In this document: in pieces, positions 42,692 to 50,807 of the stretch
How positions within the stretch are numbered: position 1 is the first letter of the stretch
Layout of the letters: each line of letters starts with the position of its first letter
Source of the DNA: Adlercreutzia rubneri
GTDB taxonomy: Bacteria; Actinomycetota; Coriobacteriia; Coriobacteriales; Eggerthellaceae
Direction: 5' to 3'
NCBI RefSeq assembly: GCF_009755265.1
Contig: NZ_WPOO01000003.1
Location: 119,408 to 183,407, forward strand
Length of the DNA stretch: 64,000 nucleotides
Program-made: the position numbers and the translations under genes
Notes under the pieces: model-generated
Seen by the model: only the letters and a program-made list of their open reading frames with translations
What the model was told of the DNA's origin: nothing
Database searches by the model: none

Positions 42692-44476
42692 CTACTCCCC
42701 CGCGAAGGCGCCGGTTTGGCGGTTCCAGAGGCGGGCGTAGTCGCCGCCCTTGGCCACGAGCTCGGCGTGGGGGCCGTCCTCCACGATGCGCCCCTGGGAC
42801 AGCACGACGATGCGGTCGAGACTCGCCACCGTGGACAGGCGGTGGGCCACCATGATGGCGGTGCGGCCTTCCATGAGCCGGCCCAAAGCCTCCTGCACGG
42901 CGGCCTCGCTCTCCGAGTCCAAAGCGCTCGTGGCCTCGTCCAGCACGAGGATGGGGCAATCGGCGAGCATCGCCCGGGCGATGGCGATACGCTGGCGCTG
43001 ACCGCCCGACAGCTTGATGCCGCGCTCACCGGTGATGGTGTCGAACCCCTGGGGCAAATCCTCGATGAACTCGAGCGCGTTGGCCGCCCGGGCCGCCTCG
43101 CGAATCTCCTCTATCGTGGCGTCGGGCCGCCCATAGGCGATGTTCTCGGCAATGGAGCGGTGGAACAGCAGCGCCTCCTGGGGCACATAGGCGATCTGCC
43201 GGCGCAACGACTGCTGGGTCACGTCGGCCACGTTCTGGCCGTCCACCAGAATCTCACCCTTCTGGATGTCGGCCAAGCGCAGCAGCAGCTTCGTGAGCGT
43301 GGTCTTCCCCGCCCCGCTCATGCCCACGAGCCCCACGCGCTGCCCGGCGGGAATCTGCAGGTTGAAATCGCGGAACACCTGGGTCTTCACATCGCCGTCG
43401 GTGTACCAGAAGTTGATGTCCTTGAAGTTGATGTCGCCCAGTTCCACATCGAGCGGTTGCGCGCCGGGCTTGTCGGCCACCAGGCGCGGCTCATCGAGCA
43501 CCGCCGTCATGCCGCTCGCGTCGCCGAAGGCCTGGTTGATACGCTGCAGGCCCGTGTTGATGAAGTTGAACTGGTTCGTTACCGTGTTCGTGTAGGTGAA
43601 CATAAGGATGACCGTGCCCGGCGTGATGCCGAACCAGGCGTTGCCACCGGAGATGAACACCGTCACCACGGACATGATGACCACGGTGATGGCCGCCGTG
43701 GTGATGCCACGGGCGAGCGAGGCCCGCATGCGCTTCGAATCGCGCGCCACCACCTCGCGATTCGCCGTGTCGAACAGCCCCCGCTCGTAGTCCTCGCGCC
43801 CGTAGGTCTTCACGGCCAGGATGTTCGTGACCGCATCCGATAGTTCGCCGGACAGCTGGTTCTGGGCGCTGGCGGCCTTCTCGTTCAGATGCAGGATGCG
43901 CTTGTACATGAGGTAGCTGATGACCGCGTACACCGTGAGCATCGCCATGAGCACCGCCGCATAGGCCGGCACCACCGGGAACAGGATGAGGCACGTGAAG
44001 GTGATAGAGCAGAGAATCGGCAAAAACGGGAAGTTCATCACCTGAAGCAGCTGGGTGTAGCCGGCCATGAATTTCGAGGTCTGGCTGACGAGCGTGCCAC
44101 CGAAGCGGTTGGAATGGAACGACAGCGACTGGTTGCACAAACAATCGAAGGCCATGGTGGCCAAATCGTAGTTCACGGCGATCTGCAGCTTCCACAACGT
44201 GTAGTCCTGAAGCTTGCTGCAGGTCTGTCCCGCCAGATTGATGCCGATGAGCGCCGCGATGTAGGGGCCGAACACGTCGAACACGGCCTCGGGAGCCACC
44301 GGGTCGGCGCTGATGCGATCGACGATGAGGCTCATCACGTAGGGGTTGCCGTAGGTGAGAAAGCCGCAGAACCCGATCGTCGAGGCGACGAGCGCCACGA
44401 ACAGTCCCAGATGATTGCGGGTTGCCAGCCAGTAGTAGTGCAAGCTGCGCATCGTAAGCGATTGCTTCTTCGACAT
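42692..44476 (-). CDS. ABC exporter, fused membrane and ATPase domains
   Basis: A 594-residue half-transporter. The six-helix ABC membrane domain occupies residues 1-330. The ATPase domain has Walker A GMSGAGKTT, Q-loop YVPQEALLF, signature LSGGQRQRIAIARAM and Walker B ILVLDEATSAL. The start is ATG 44476, 2 bases after the stop of the HelD-like gene, whose last codons supply the AGGA ribosome site, so translation is coupled. The substrate is unknown; the family exports lipids, peptides or drugs as homo- or heterodimers. It ends a three-gene operon. Confidence 0.92.
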   Translation of the reverse strand: MSKKQSLTMRSLHYYWLATRNHLGLFVALVASTIGFCGFLTYGNPYVMSLIVDRISADPVAPEAVFDVFGPYIAALIGINLAGQTCSKLQDYTLWKLQIAVNYDLATMAFDCLCNQSLSFHSNRFGGTLVSQTSKFMAGYTQLLQVMNFPFLPILCSITFTCLILFPVVPAYAAVLMAMLTVYAVISYLMYKRILHLNEKAASAQNQLSGELSDAVTNILAVKTYGREDYERGLFDTANREVVARDSKRMRASLARGITTAAITVVIMSVVTVFISGGNAWFGITPGTVILMFTYTNTVTNQFNFINTGLQRINQAFGDASGMTAVLDEPRLVADKPGAQPLDVELGDINFKDINFWYTDGDVKTQVFRDFNLQIPAGQRVGLVGMSGAGKTTLTKLLLRLADIQKGEILVDGQNVADVTQQSLRRQIAYVPQEALLFHRSIAENIAYGRPDATIEEIREAARAANALEFIEDLPQGFDTITGERGIKLSGGQRQRIAIARAMLADCPILVLDEATSALDSESEAAVQEALGRLMEGRTAIMVAHRLSTVASLDRIVVLSQGRIVEDGPHAELVAKGGDYARLWNRQTGAFAGE

Positions 44477-44478
44477 AG

Positions 44479-46662
44479 CTATCCTAAAAGTTCCATCAGG
44501 TCGCCGTTGGATAGTAGGGTGAGGTGGCGGGTGGCGCGGCTGATGGTGGTGTAGAGGCGGCGGCGGGCGATGTCGCTGTTCGGGAAGGTGCGGGCCGAGG
44601 CGTCGGGGATGATGACGCGGTCGAACTCGAGCCCCTTCGCCAGCTTCAGCGGCACCACGACGATCCCCGTTTCCGGCAGGCTGTCGCCCTCGCCGAGCAC
44701 GGTGACGCCGTCCAGCGTCTTTGCGAGGCGTTTGGCGTCGTTCTTCCAGGGGACGATCACCGCCGTTAAGCCGCCGGCGTCGCACGCGACGCGCACTGCT
44801 TCCACCAACGCGGCCTTCCACTCGTCGGCGTTCTCGCACACCACGATCTCCGGAGCCGGCGCCTCGCGCTGCACCGAGGCCACCTCCATGGCCTCGCCTT
44901 CGGGCAGAAGGCGCGCGAACAGGTCGGTGATGGCCGGGGTGGACCGGTAGCTCGTCATGAGGCGGCACTGCGACACCTCGCCGCGCATCTCCTCGAACAC
45001 CGCCCGCATCTCGTCCCACGTGGCCGTGCCCTCGAAGATAGCCTGGTTCGGATCGCCCAGAAGCAGGAAGTGCGCCCGACGGAAGTAGCGGGCGAGCACC
45101 GCCAACTGGCCTTGGGAGTAGTCCTGGGCCTCGTCGATCATGACGTAGCGCGCCTCGGGGTTGCCAAGACCGGTCAGCGCCATCTTCAGGTAGACCCACT
45201 CCACCGAAGTCAGCCCCTCGCGGCCGAGCAGGCGCACGGCCACCCGATCGATGTCAAGCCACTCCATGGCGTCCATGGCGCGCAGGGCATCGGCGTGCTT
45301 CTCTTCCAAATACACGAGGGCCAGCGTGCGGGCCTCCTCGTCGCTCTGGGGGTCGAAGACCTCTCCGAACAGGCGCAGCTGCTCGTCCACGGGAAGCGAG
45401 GCGATCTCATCATGCGTATCCTCCAGCGCCGCCAGCGACTTCAGCCGCGCCGTCAAGCGAGCGGACAGCTCCTCGGCCATGAGCGTCGCGCGGTGCGGGC
45501 CGGCCGGCAGGTTCGCGAACTTCGCCGACACCTTCTCCACCGCATCCCCGCCGAGCAGGCGCACGCCGGCGCTCGTGATGTCGCGGAAGTCGCTGCGTGC
45601 GAACTCGAAGGAGGCCACCGCCGCATCAATGGCCCGCAAGCGCTCAAGCGATACGTCGCTCTCGCCCACGCCGCGCCCGGCGGGAAGAAGCGGCGCCAGG
45701 AACTCCTCCCAGGTGAGGATCTCCGGATTGCGCTCGCCGAGGTCGGGCAGCACGCGGTCGATGTAGCGGCCGAAGACCGGATTCGGCGAGATGAGGAAGA
45801 CCTGAGTCGGGTCCAGGGCGCCGCGATGCTGGTAGAACAGATACGCGATGCGCTGCATGAGCACCGAGGTCTTGCCCGAGCCGGCGATGCCCGCCACTTG
45901 AAGCACCGGCACGTCCTCGTGGCGCACGACGGCGTTCTGCTCGCGCTGGATAGTGGCGGTGATGGCCTGCATATGGGCCGAGCGCCCGCGGGAAAGCGAC
46001 GCGAGCAGCAGCTTGTCCTCGATGGCCACGTCCGAATCGAAGTAGGTGATGAGGCGGTCCTCTTCTATTTCGAACTGACGGCGCAGCTGCAAGTCCACGT
46101 GGATGGTGCGCCCATCGGCCACATAGGAGGTGGGGCCCATGGTCTGGTTGTAGTACACCTCGGCCACAGGGCTGCGCCAATCCACGACCAGGCGCCGGTA
46201 GTTCTCGTCCGAAATGCCCGCCGAGCCGATGTAGAGCTCCTTGGCCGGATGGCCCTCCTTGAACTGCAGGGCGATCTTCGCGAAGTAGGGCTCGCGCAGA
46301 AGCACTTCCACGGCTCGCAGGCGCTCGGCCTGCACGGAGTTGGCCATGTCGTGGGCCTCGATGATGTTGTTCATGGCCACGATGTCGGCATGGGTCTCCA
46401 GGATGTCATCCCAGGTGGCGAAGTTCACGGCCAGCTCCTCGGCCATGGACTTCTTGTCCTCGGCGGCATCACGCGCCACGGCCTCCATGGCGGCAATCGC
46501 GTCGCGGCCGATCTTCTCCAGCTTGTCGTAGGTCTCGCTCAGGTGCGCCTGTTCGGCGGCGAAGACGGGATCTGTGGCCTCCTGCCCGGTCGCGGCCGAG
46601 GGGCGACCAAGGTCGCCCCCTACGGAAGGAGCGCCGGCGCTCTGTTGCCCTTCCCTAGACAA
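44479..46662 (-). CDS. HelD-like UvrD/Rep superfamily 1 helicase
   Basis: A 727-residue protein with a split SF1 helicase core. Walker A is AGIAGSGKTSVLMQR near residue 245, Walker B-like MIDEAQDYSQGQ, motif III LLGDPNQAIF, motif IV-like SYRSTPAI and, near the end, LYTTISRATRHL. The 100-residue coiled-coil N-terminus and the truncated form (no full motif 2A/2B domains) match HelD, which releases and recycles RNA polymerase. The start is TTG 46662 within the last codons of the upstream gene (8-base overlap). Confidence 0.88.
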   Translation of the reverse strand: MSREGQQSAGAPSVGGDLGRPSAATGQEATDPVFAAEQAHLSETYDKLEKIGRDAIAAMEAVARDAAEDKKSMAEELAVNFATWDDILETHADIVAMNNIIEAHDMANSVQAERLRAVEVLLREPYFAKIALQFKEGHPAKELYIGSAGISDENYRRLVVDWRSPVAEVYYNQTMGPTSYVADGRTIHVDLQLRRQFEIEEDRLITYFDSDVAIEDKLLLASLSRGRSAHMQAITATIQREQNAVVRHEDVPVLQVAGIAGSGKTSVLMQRIAYLFYQHRGALDPTQVFLISPNPVFGRYIDRVLPDLGERNPEILTWEEFLAPLLPAGRGVGESDVSLERLRAIDAAVASFEFARSDFRDITSAGVRLLGGDAVEKVSAKFANLPAGPHRATLMAEELSARLTARLKSLAALEDTHDEIASLPVDEQLRLFGEVFDPQSDEEARTLALVYLEEKHADALRAMDAMEWLDIDRVAVRLLGREGLTSVEWVYLKMALTGLGNPEARYVMIDEAQDYSQGQLAVLARYFRRAHFLLLGDPNQAIFEGTATWDEMRAVFEEMRGEVSQCRLMTSYRSTPAITDLFARLLPEGEAMEVASVQREAPAPEIVVCENADEWKAALVEAVRVACDAGGLTAVIVPWKNDAKRLAKTLDGVTVLGEGDSLPETGIVVVPLKLAKGLEFDRVIIPDASARTFPNSDIARRRLYTTISRATRHLTLLSNGDLMELLG

Positions 46663-47074
46663 GGATGCCCTCGCAGTGGTCGATCATGTGCTGCACGGCC
46701 TGGGCGGCGTTGCCCTCGAGCTTCTTCTTGCGCTCCACAAGCTCGCCGTCGACCAGCACCTCGTAGCTCACGCGCACCCAGTCGTAGCGCGTGACGGCCG
46801 TCGGCTCCTCGCGCGAGAGGCATGCCTCCACAGCAGTGTAGGGTTTCAGCTTCTGGGTGACGCGCGGGTTGTACATGACCTGCGGGCGGCCGGCCTCGTT
46901 CAGATAGGCGACAATGCGCTTTGTCTCGCCGATCTGGTTGGCGGCCAGGCACACGGCCTCGTCGCTGGCAAGCAGCGTCTCCACCAAATCGTCGGCAATG
47001 GCGGCGTCGGCGGCCGTGGCGGCATCGCAGGGCTTCGACAGGATTTCCTCGTCGGTGATAATCTCTCTGATCAC
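46655..47074 (-). CDS. Peptide-deformylase-like protein with altered active site
   Basis: A 139-residue short deformylase-fold protein. The three family motifs are recognisable but changed: motif 1 GxGxAAxQ reads VCLAANQIG, motif 2 EGCLS reads EACLS, and motif 3 HExDH reads QHMIDH, so the general-base glutamate is a methionine. Metal ligands (Cys of ACLS, both His) remain. Such short forms occur in many gut anaerobes, and their activity is uncertain. GTG 47074 follows AAAGGAG. It is the first gene of the operon with the helicase and ABC exporter. Confidence 0.8.
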   Translation of the reverse strand: MIREIITDEEILSKPCDAATAADAAIADDLVETLLASDEAVCLAANQIGETKRIVAYLNEAGRPQVMYNPRVTQKLKPYTAVEACLSREEPTAVTRYDWVRVSYEVLVDGELVERKKKLEGNAAQAVQHMIDHCEGILV

Positions 47075-47315
47075 AGGGGCTCCTTTGCGTTTGCGACGGC
47101 GCAGGCCTTGCGCCCGCATCGCCGCGCTCGTGAAAAATGCGACTAAAGAGTATACACCACCGACGGCGCTTCAAGGCAACCATCGGCCAGACGAAGCAAT
47201 CTGAAACAAACTCATGACGTAGCGCCCACGAGCCGGCGCGCGAAGCGCGGGCATAAGGTATGCTGAAGCCGAGCCATCGTCGCTCGCCGAACCGCCAACG
47301 CTTAAGGAGGTCGCC

Positions 47316-48308
47316 ATGGCCGCGAAAAGCCATCGGGCGCTGAAAATCACCAGCATCGTCATCGGCGCCATCGTCGCCGTCGCGCTTATCGCGGTGGTCG
47401 CCCTGAACATTTATATGCGCGTCGCCTTCGCCCCCTTCTTCGACCGCGCGGAATCCCCCTTCGACATCCCGGGCATCAACACCGGTTTCGTCCCCCAGGA
47501 CCTCGACCACGTGGAAGCCGACGACTCGTGGCTGTTCAGCGGGTATATGGCCGACCACTCGCCCTCGCCGATTTACCGCCGCGCCGCCGACGGCACCATC
47601 GCGAAGTTCTACGTCGCCCTGCCCGACGGCTCGGCCTACGACGGCCACGGCTCGGCCATCACCACCAACGAGCAGTACGCCTATCTGGCCTGCGAGGAGG
47701 GCTACCTCGTCATCCCCATGGATAGCCTGCTGTTCGCCGAAGACGGCGCCTGCGTGCAAGCCGCCGAGAAAGTGGGCGTCGATTTCTCCCCCGCCTTCAT
47801 GAACATCGAGCAGGGTCAGCTCTTGCTCGGGAACTTCTACTACCCGAACGACTACGAGACACCGGAGAACCACCACATCACCACGCCGGACGGCACCGAG
47901 AACCCCGCCGTCATGTACGCCTTCGCCGCCGATCCCACCCGTCCAGGCCGCTTCGCCACGGTGCCCGACAACGTGTTCTCCATCCCCGGCATGGTCCAGG
48001 GCACCTGCACGACCGACGACGGGCGCATCGTGCTGTCGGTCTCCTACGGCATCGCGCCCTCGCACCTGCTCGCTTACAACGTGAACCTCGCCGCACCGGA
48101 CGGCACCTTCACGACGAACGCCGGCGACGAGGTGGAGCTGTTCTGTCTGGATTCTCGCAACCTGACAGACGACCTCGTCGGACCGCCCATGCAGGAGGGC
48201 ATCGAATCCCATGACGGGCGCATCTACACCACCGACGAGTCGGCCTCCAACAAGTATATCTTCGGCAAGCTCTGCGGCGCCGGCCGCGTGTACGCCGTGC
48301 AGCTGTAG
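47316..48308 (+). CDS. Exported or membrane-anchored protein of unknown function
   Basis: A 330-residue protein with one N-terminal hydrophobic segment (residues 10-31) and a large extracytoplasmic domain rich in beta strands, Asp and Tyr, with repeated turns (DDSWLFSGYM, NEQYAYLACEEGYL, HDGRIYTTDE) suggesting a propeller-like fold. Several Cys could form disulfides. I recognise no family. The start follows AAGGAGG. It converges with the metallo-hydrolase gene, with a 5-base gap. Confidence 0.7.
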   Translation: MAAKSHRALKITSIVIGAIVAVALIAVVALNIYMRVAFAPFFDRAESPFDIPGINTGFVPQDLDHVEADDSWLFSGYMADHSPSPIYRRAADGTIAKFYVALPDGSAYDGHGSAITTNEQYAYLACEEGYLVIPMDSLLFAEDGACVQAAEKVGVDFSPAFMNIEQGQLLLGNFYYPNDYETPENHHITTPDGTENPAVMYAFAADPTRPGRFATVPDNVFSIPGMVQGTCTTDDGRIVLSVSYGIAPSHLLAYNVNLAAPDGTFTTNAGDEVELFCLDSRNLTDDLVGPPMQEGIESHDGRIYTTDESASNKYIFGKLCGAGRVYAVQL

Positions 48309-48313
48309 AAACG

Positions 48314-49123
48314 CTACCCGATGGTCACGAGGCGGTTTTGGAAGGCGACGGAGACGGTCGTGGAAAGGCCGTGCTCGGCGATGACGGCCTCGAAGGTCTC
48401 GCGCGGGAGCCGGTAGGTGTTGTTCTCCTGGGAGACGTGCATGGCCGCCACCGCGCGCAGGTTCTCGTGGGCCAGGTTGTCCAGAGCCTCGCGGGCCTGA
48501 TCGTTGGAGAGGTGTCCGCGCGCCGACGCGATGCGCTGCTTGATGACGTAAGGGTAGGGGCCCACCTCCAGCATGCGGGCGTCGTGGTTGCTCTCCAGCG
48601 CCAGAAGGCGCACGCCGGAAAGCGCCTCCCAGGCCTTATCGGTCACGATGCCGGTATCGGTCATGTAGCCGAGGGAGTCGCGGTCTCCCCCTGCCTCGTC
48701 GAAGCGAAACCCGTAGGAGTCGGCCGCATCGTGGGACGTGCGGAAGGGGCGCACGGCCAGGCCGGCCGCCTCCAGCACATCGCCCCCGCCGAAGGGCTCG
48801 AACGCGGCGCCCACGCTGGCCACAGCATCGCGCAGCGGCGCCGAGGCCGCGAACACCGCCTCGCTGGCATGCACCGCAGGACGCGCCCCCGCCTTCGCCA
48901 GCCCCCGTAGAACCACGCCAAGTCCCTTGGTATGATCGCCGTGATCGTGGGTGATCACCACCGCGCGCAGCCGGCCCAAATCGAACCCAGCCTCCTCAGC
49001 CCGGGCGAAGAAGTCGCGCTTACAAATGCCGCAGTCGATAAGCACCCCCTCGCCCGTCGCCGCGTTCTCCACAATAGCAGCGTTCCCACCGCTGCCGCTG
49101 GCCAGTATGTGCAGTCGAAGCAT
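48314..49123 (-). CDS. Metallo-beta-lactamase-fold hydrolase (WalJ/YycJ-like)
   Basis: A 269-residue MBL-fold protein. It begins LRLHILASGSGGNAAIVE, has the metal motif ITHDHGDHTKG, the Asp ligand in YMTDTGIV and the late His in RGHLSNDQA. Sequence order and length match the YycJ/WalJ group, probable exonucleases linked to cell division and cell-wall homeostasis. It is monocistronic. Confidence 0.88.
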   Translation of the reverse strand: MLRLHILASGSGGNAAIVENAATGEGVLIDCGICKRDFFARAEEAGFDLGRLRAVVITHDHGDHTKGLGVVLRGLAKAGARPAVHASEAVFAASAPLRDAVASVGAAFEPFGGGDVLEAAGLAVRPFRTSHDAADSYGFRFDEAGGDRDSLGYMTDTGIVTDKAWEALSGVRLLALESNHDARMLEVGPYPYVIKQRIASARGHLSNDQAREALDNLAHENLRAVAAMHVSQENNTYRLPRETFEAVIAEHGLSTTVSVAFQNRLVTIG

Positions 49124-49393
49124 TAAGGATTTCTTTCATTTGAATTGCCATTGAAATGGAAAGTAATTCTAAACATCCTCCCTTTTCAATTCAAGGATTC
49201 GGCCCCAGGGAGCCTCTTATCCCAAACACCGTCCTTCAATGCTTCGTCGCACCTCCATCGCCAAAAACCCACAACTGGCATATTTTTGTTCACATGCTCA
49301 AATTTTACATACATGACCAGAGCTTTCGAAAAAGTTCTATTTGTCAAGATCATCGCAATTTCCCATCGACACCGTAGCAATAAGCTTTTTCTG

Positions 49394-49443
49394 TTGACAA
49401 CGACTCTTTTCGTCATGTTTAATGCACTTGCACAATTTGTGCA
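49394..49443 (+). promoter_or_regulatory. Promoter and palindromic operator of the triple RidA gene
   Basis: TTGACA (49394-49399), 18-base spacer, TTTAAT (49418-49423). Six bases later is the perfect palindrome TGCACAA-T-TTGTGCA (49429-49443), on the expected transcription start, so a repressor site is likely. The rest of the 354-base gap from 49124 is AT-rich and shows no gene. Confidence 0.65.
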
Positions 49444-49477
49444 TCGCTGCTGATTCTTACCTTTGAAAGGGGTACCA

Positions 49478-50740
49478 ATGAGCGATCCGAACGTGGTAGT
49501 GGCCCGCAACACCGACAAGGCGCCCGTGAGCGACCTGTATTCCCAGACGGTGGCGTTCTCCCACTACAACAACCTCTCCGCCCAGCTGCCCATCGACCCG
49601 GCGACGGGCGCCATCGTGGCGGGAGGGGCCGCCGAGCAGGCCGAGCAGTGCTTCAAGAACATCCAGGCCGTCGTAGAGAGCATCGGCCACGACATGAACG
49701 ACATCATCCGTGTGTCCATCTTCCTGGCCGACATCATGGATCTGAACGCGGTGGAGAAGGTGCAGGCCTCCTTCTTCCCCACCTATCAGCCCGCCCGCAC
49801 CGTGGTGGCCGTCGACGCCCTGCCCCAGGGCGCGCTCGTGTTCATCGAGGCGCTCGTCGATAACGGCGAGGGCACCCAGTCGGTGCCGCAGGCCGGCGAC
49901 TTGGTGAAGCTCACCAACAACACCCACGCTGCCCCCTACGACGCCGGCTCCACCCAGACCGTGGCGTTCTCCCACTACAACAACATCACCATGCAGCTGC
50001 CGCTCGATCCCGGCACGGGCCGCCCCATCCTGGGCGACGTGGCCGCCCAGACCGCGCAGTGCTTGCGCAACGTGAAGGCCATCCTCACTTCCGTGGACGT
50101 GCCCTTCGACGACATCGTGAAGGTGACCATCTTCGTGAAGAACCTGGCCGACGCAAGCGTGGTTGACGAGGTGTACAAGACCTTCTTCCCCGATTCCGGC
50201 ATCGCCCGCGCTGTGAACTACCTGCCGGCCCGTACCGTGGTGCCGGTGAAGGATCTGCCTTACCACTGCGACGTAGCCGTCGAGGCCGTGGTCTCCCATG
50301 GCGACGGCACGCCGCCCCAGGCCATCGAGGACCGTCACGGCCTCATCATCGAGGCGTGCAACACCGACGCCGCCCCGAAGTGCCCGCTTGCCACCCAGTC
50401 CGTGGCCTTCTCGCACTACAACAACATCTCCGCCCAGCTGCCGCTCGATCTGTCCGGCAAGCTCATCGACGGCACCGTCGCCGAGCAGACCGCCCAGTGC
50501 CTCGCCTACGTGAAGGCCATCATCGAGTCGGTGGATCACGCGGTGGAGGACATCGTGAAGGTGAACGTGTATCTGGCCGACATCGCCGACCTCGCCGCCA
50601 TGAATGAGGCCTACGTCGCCTTCTTCGGCGACCACAAACCGGCCCGCAAAGTCGTGGGATGCGGCGAGCTGCCCTTCGGCGCCCGCGTCATGATCGACGC
50701 CATCGCCGGCAACTGGGAGGGCACCCCGCCGGTGGCCTAA
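49478..50740 (+). CDS. Three tandem RidA (YjgF/YER057c) domains in one chain
   Basis: A 420-residue protein made of three RidA domains, about residues 10-130, 150-280 and 295-420. Each begins with (T/S)xxVAFSHYNN...QLP, has the mid-domain D(I/V)V-type helix (DDIVKVTIF, EDIVKVNVY) and ends with PAR(T/K)VV...LP...(V/I)EA-type strands that carry the conserved substrate-binding Arg. Normal RidA is a 130-residue homotrimer that hydrolyses reactive enamine/imine intermediates at the subunit interfaces, so this chain could fold as a pseudo-trimer with three different clefts. ATG 49478 follows AAAGGGG. A strong terminator follows. Confidence 0.88.
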   Translation: MSDPNVVVARNTDKAPVSDLYSQTVAFSHYNNLSAQLPIDPATGAIVAGGAAEQAEQCFKNIQAVVESIGHDMNDIIRVSIFLADIMDLNAVEKVQASFFPTYQPARTVVAVDALPQGALVFIEALVDNGEGTQSVPQAGDLVKLTNNTHAAPYDAGSTQTVAFSHYNNITMQLPLDPGTGRPILGDVAAQTAQCLRNVKAILTSVDVPFDDIVKVTIFVKNLADASVVDEVYKTFFPDSGIARAVNYLPARTVVPVKDLPYHCDVAVEAVVSHGDGTPPQAIEDRHGLIIEACNTDAAPKCPLATQSVAFSHYNNISAQLPLDLSGKLIDGTVAEQTAQCLAYVKAIIESVDHAVEDIVKVNVYLADIADLAAMNEAYVAFFGDHKPARKVVGCGELPFGARVMIDAIAGNWEGTPPVA

Positions 50741-50772
50741 GCCCCCGGCGAGCTCGCAAAAAGATCGCACGC

Positions 50773-50806
50773 AAAAACGGCCCGGGGAATTCTCCGGGCC
50801 GTTTTT
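50773..50806. terminator. Strong bidirectional terminator
   Basis: A 13-bp stem AAAAACGGCCCGG/CCGGGCCGTTTTT with an 8-nt loop, between the RidA stop and the histidine-kinase stop (2 bases away). U-tracts on both strands. Confidence 0.92.
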
Positions 50807-50807
50807 G

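Noticed and set aside
49145..49518. Small genes in the AT-rich gap before the RidA gene
   Set aside because: Frames on both strands lack ribosome sites and overlap the promoter and palindrome.
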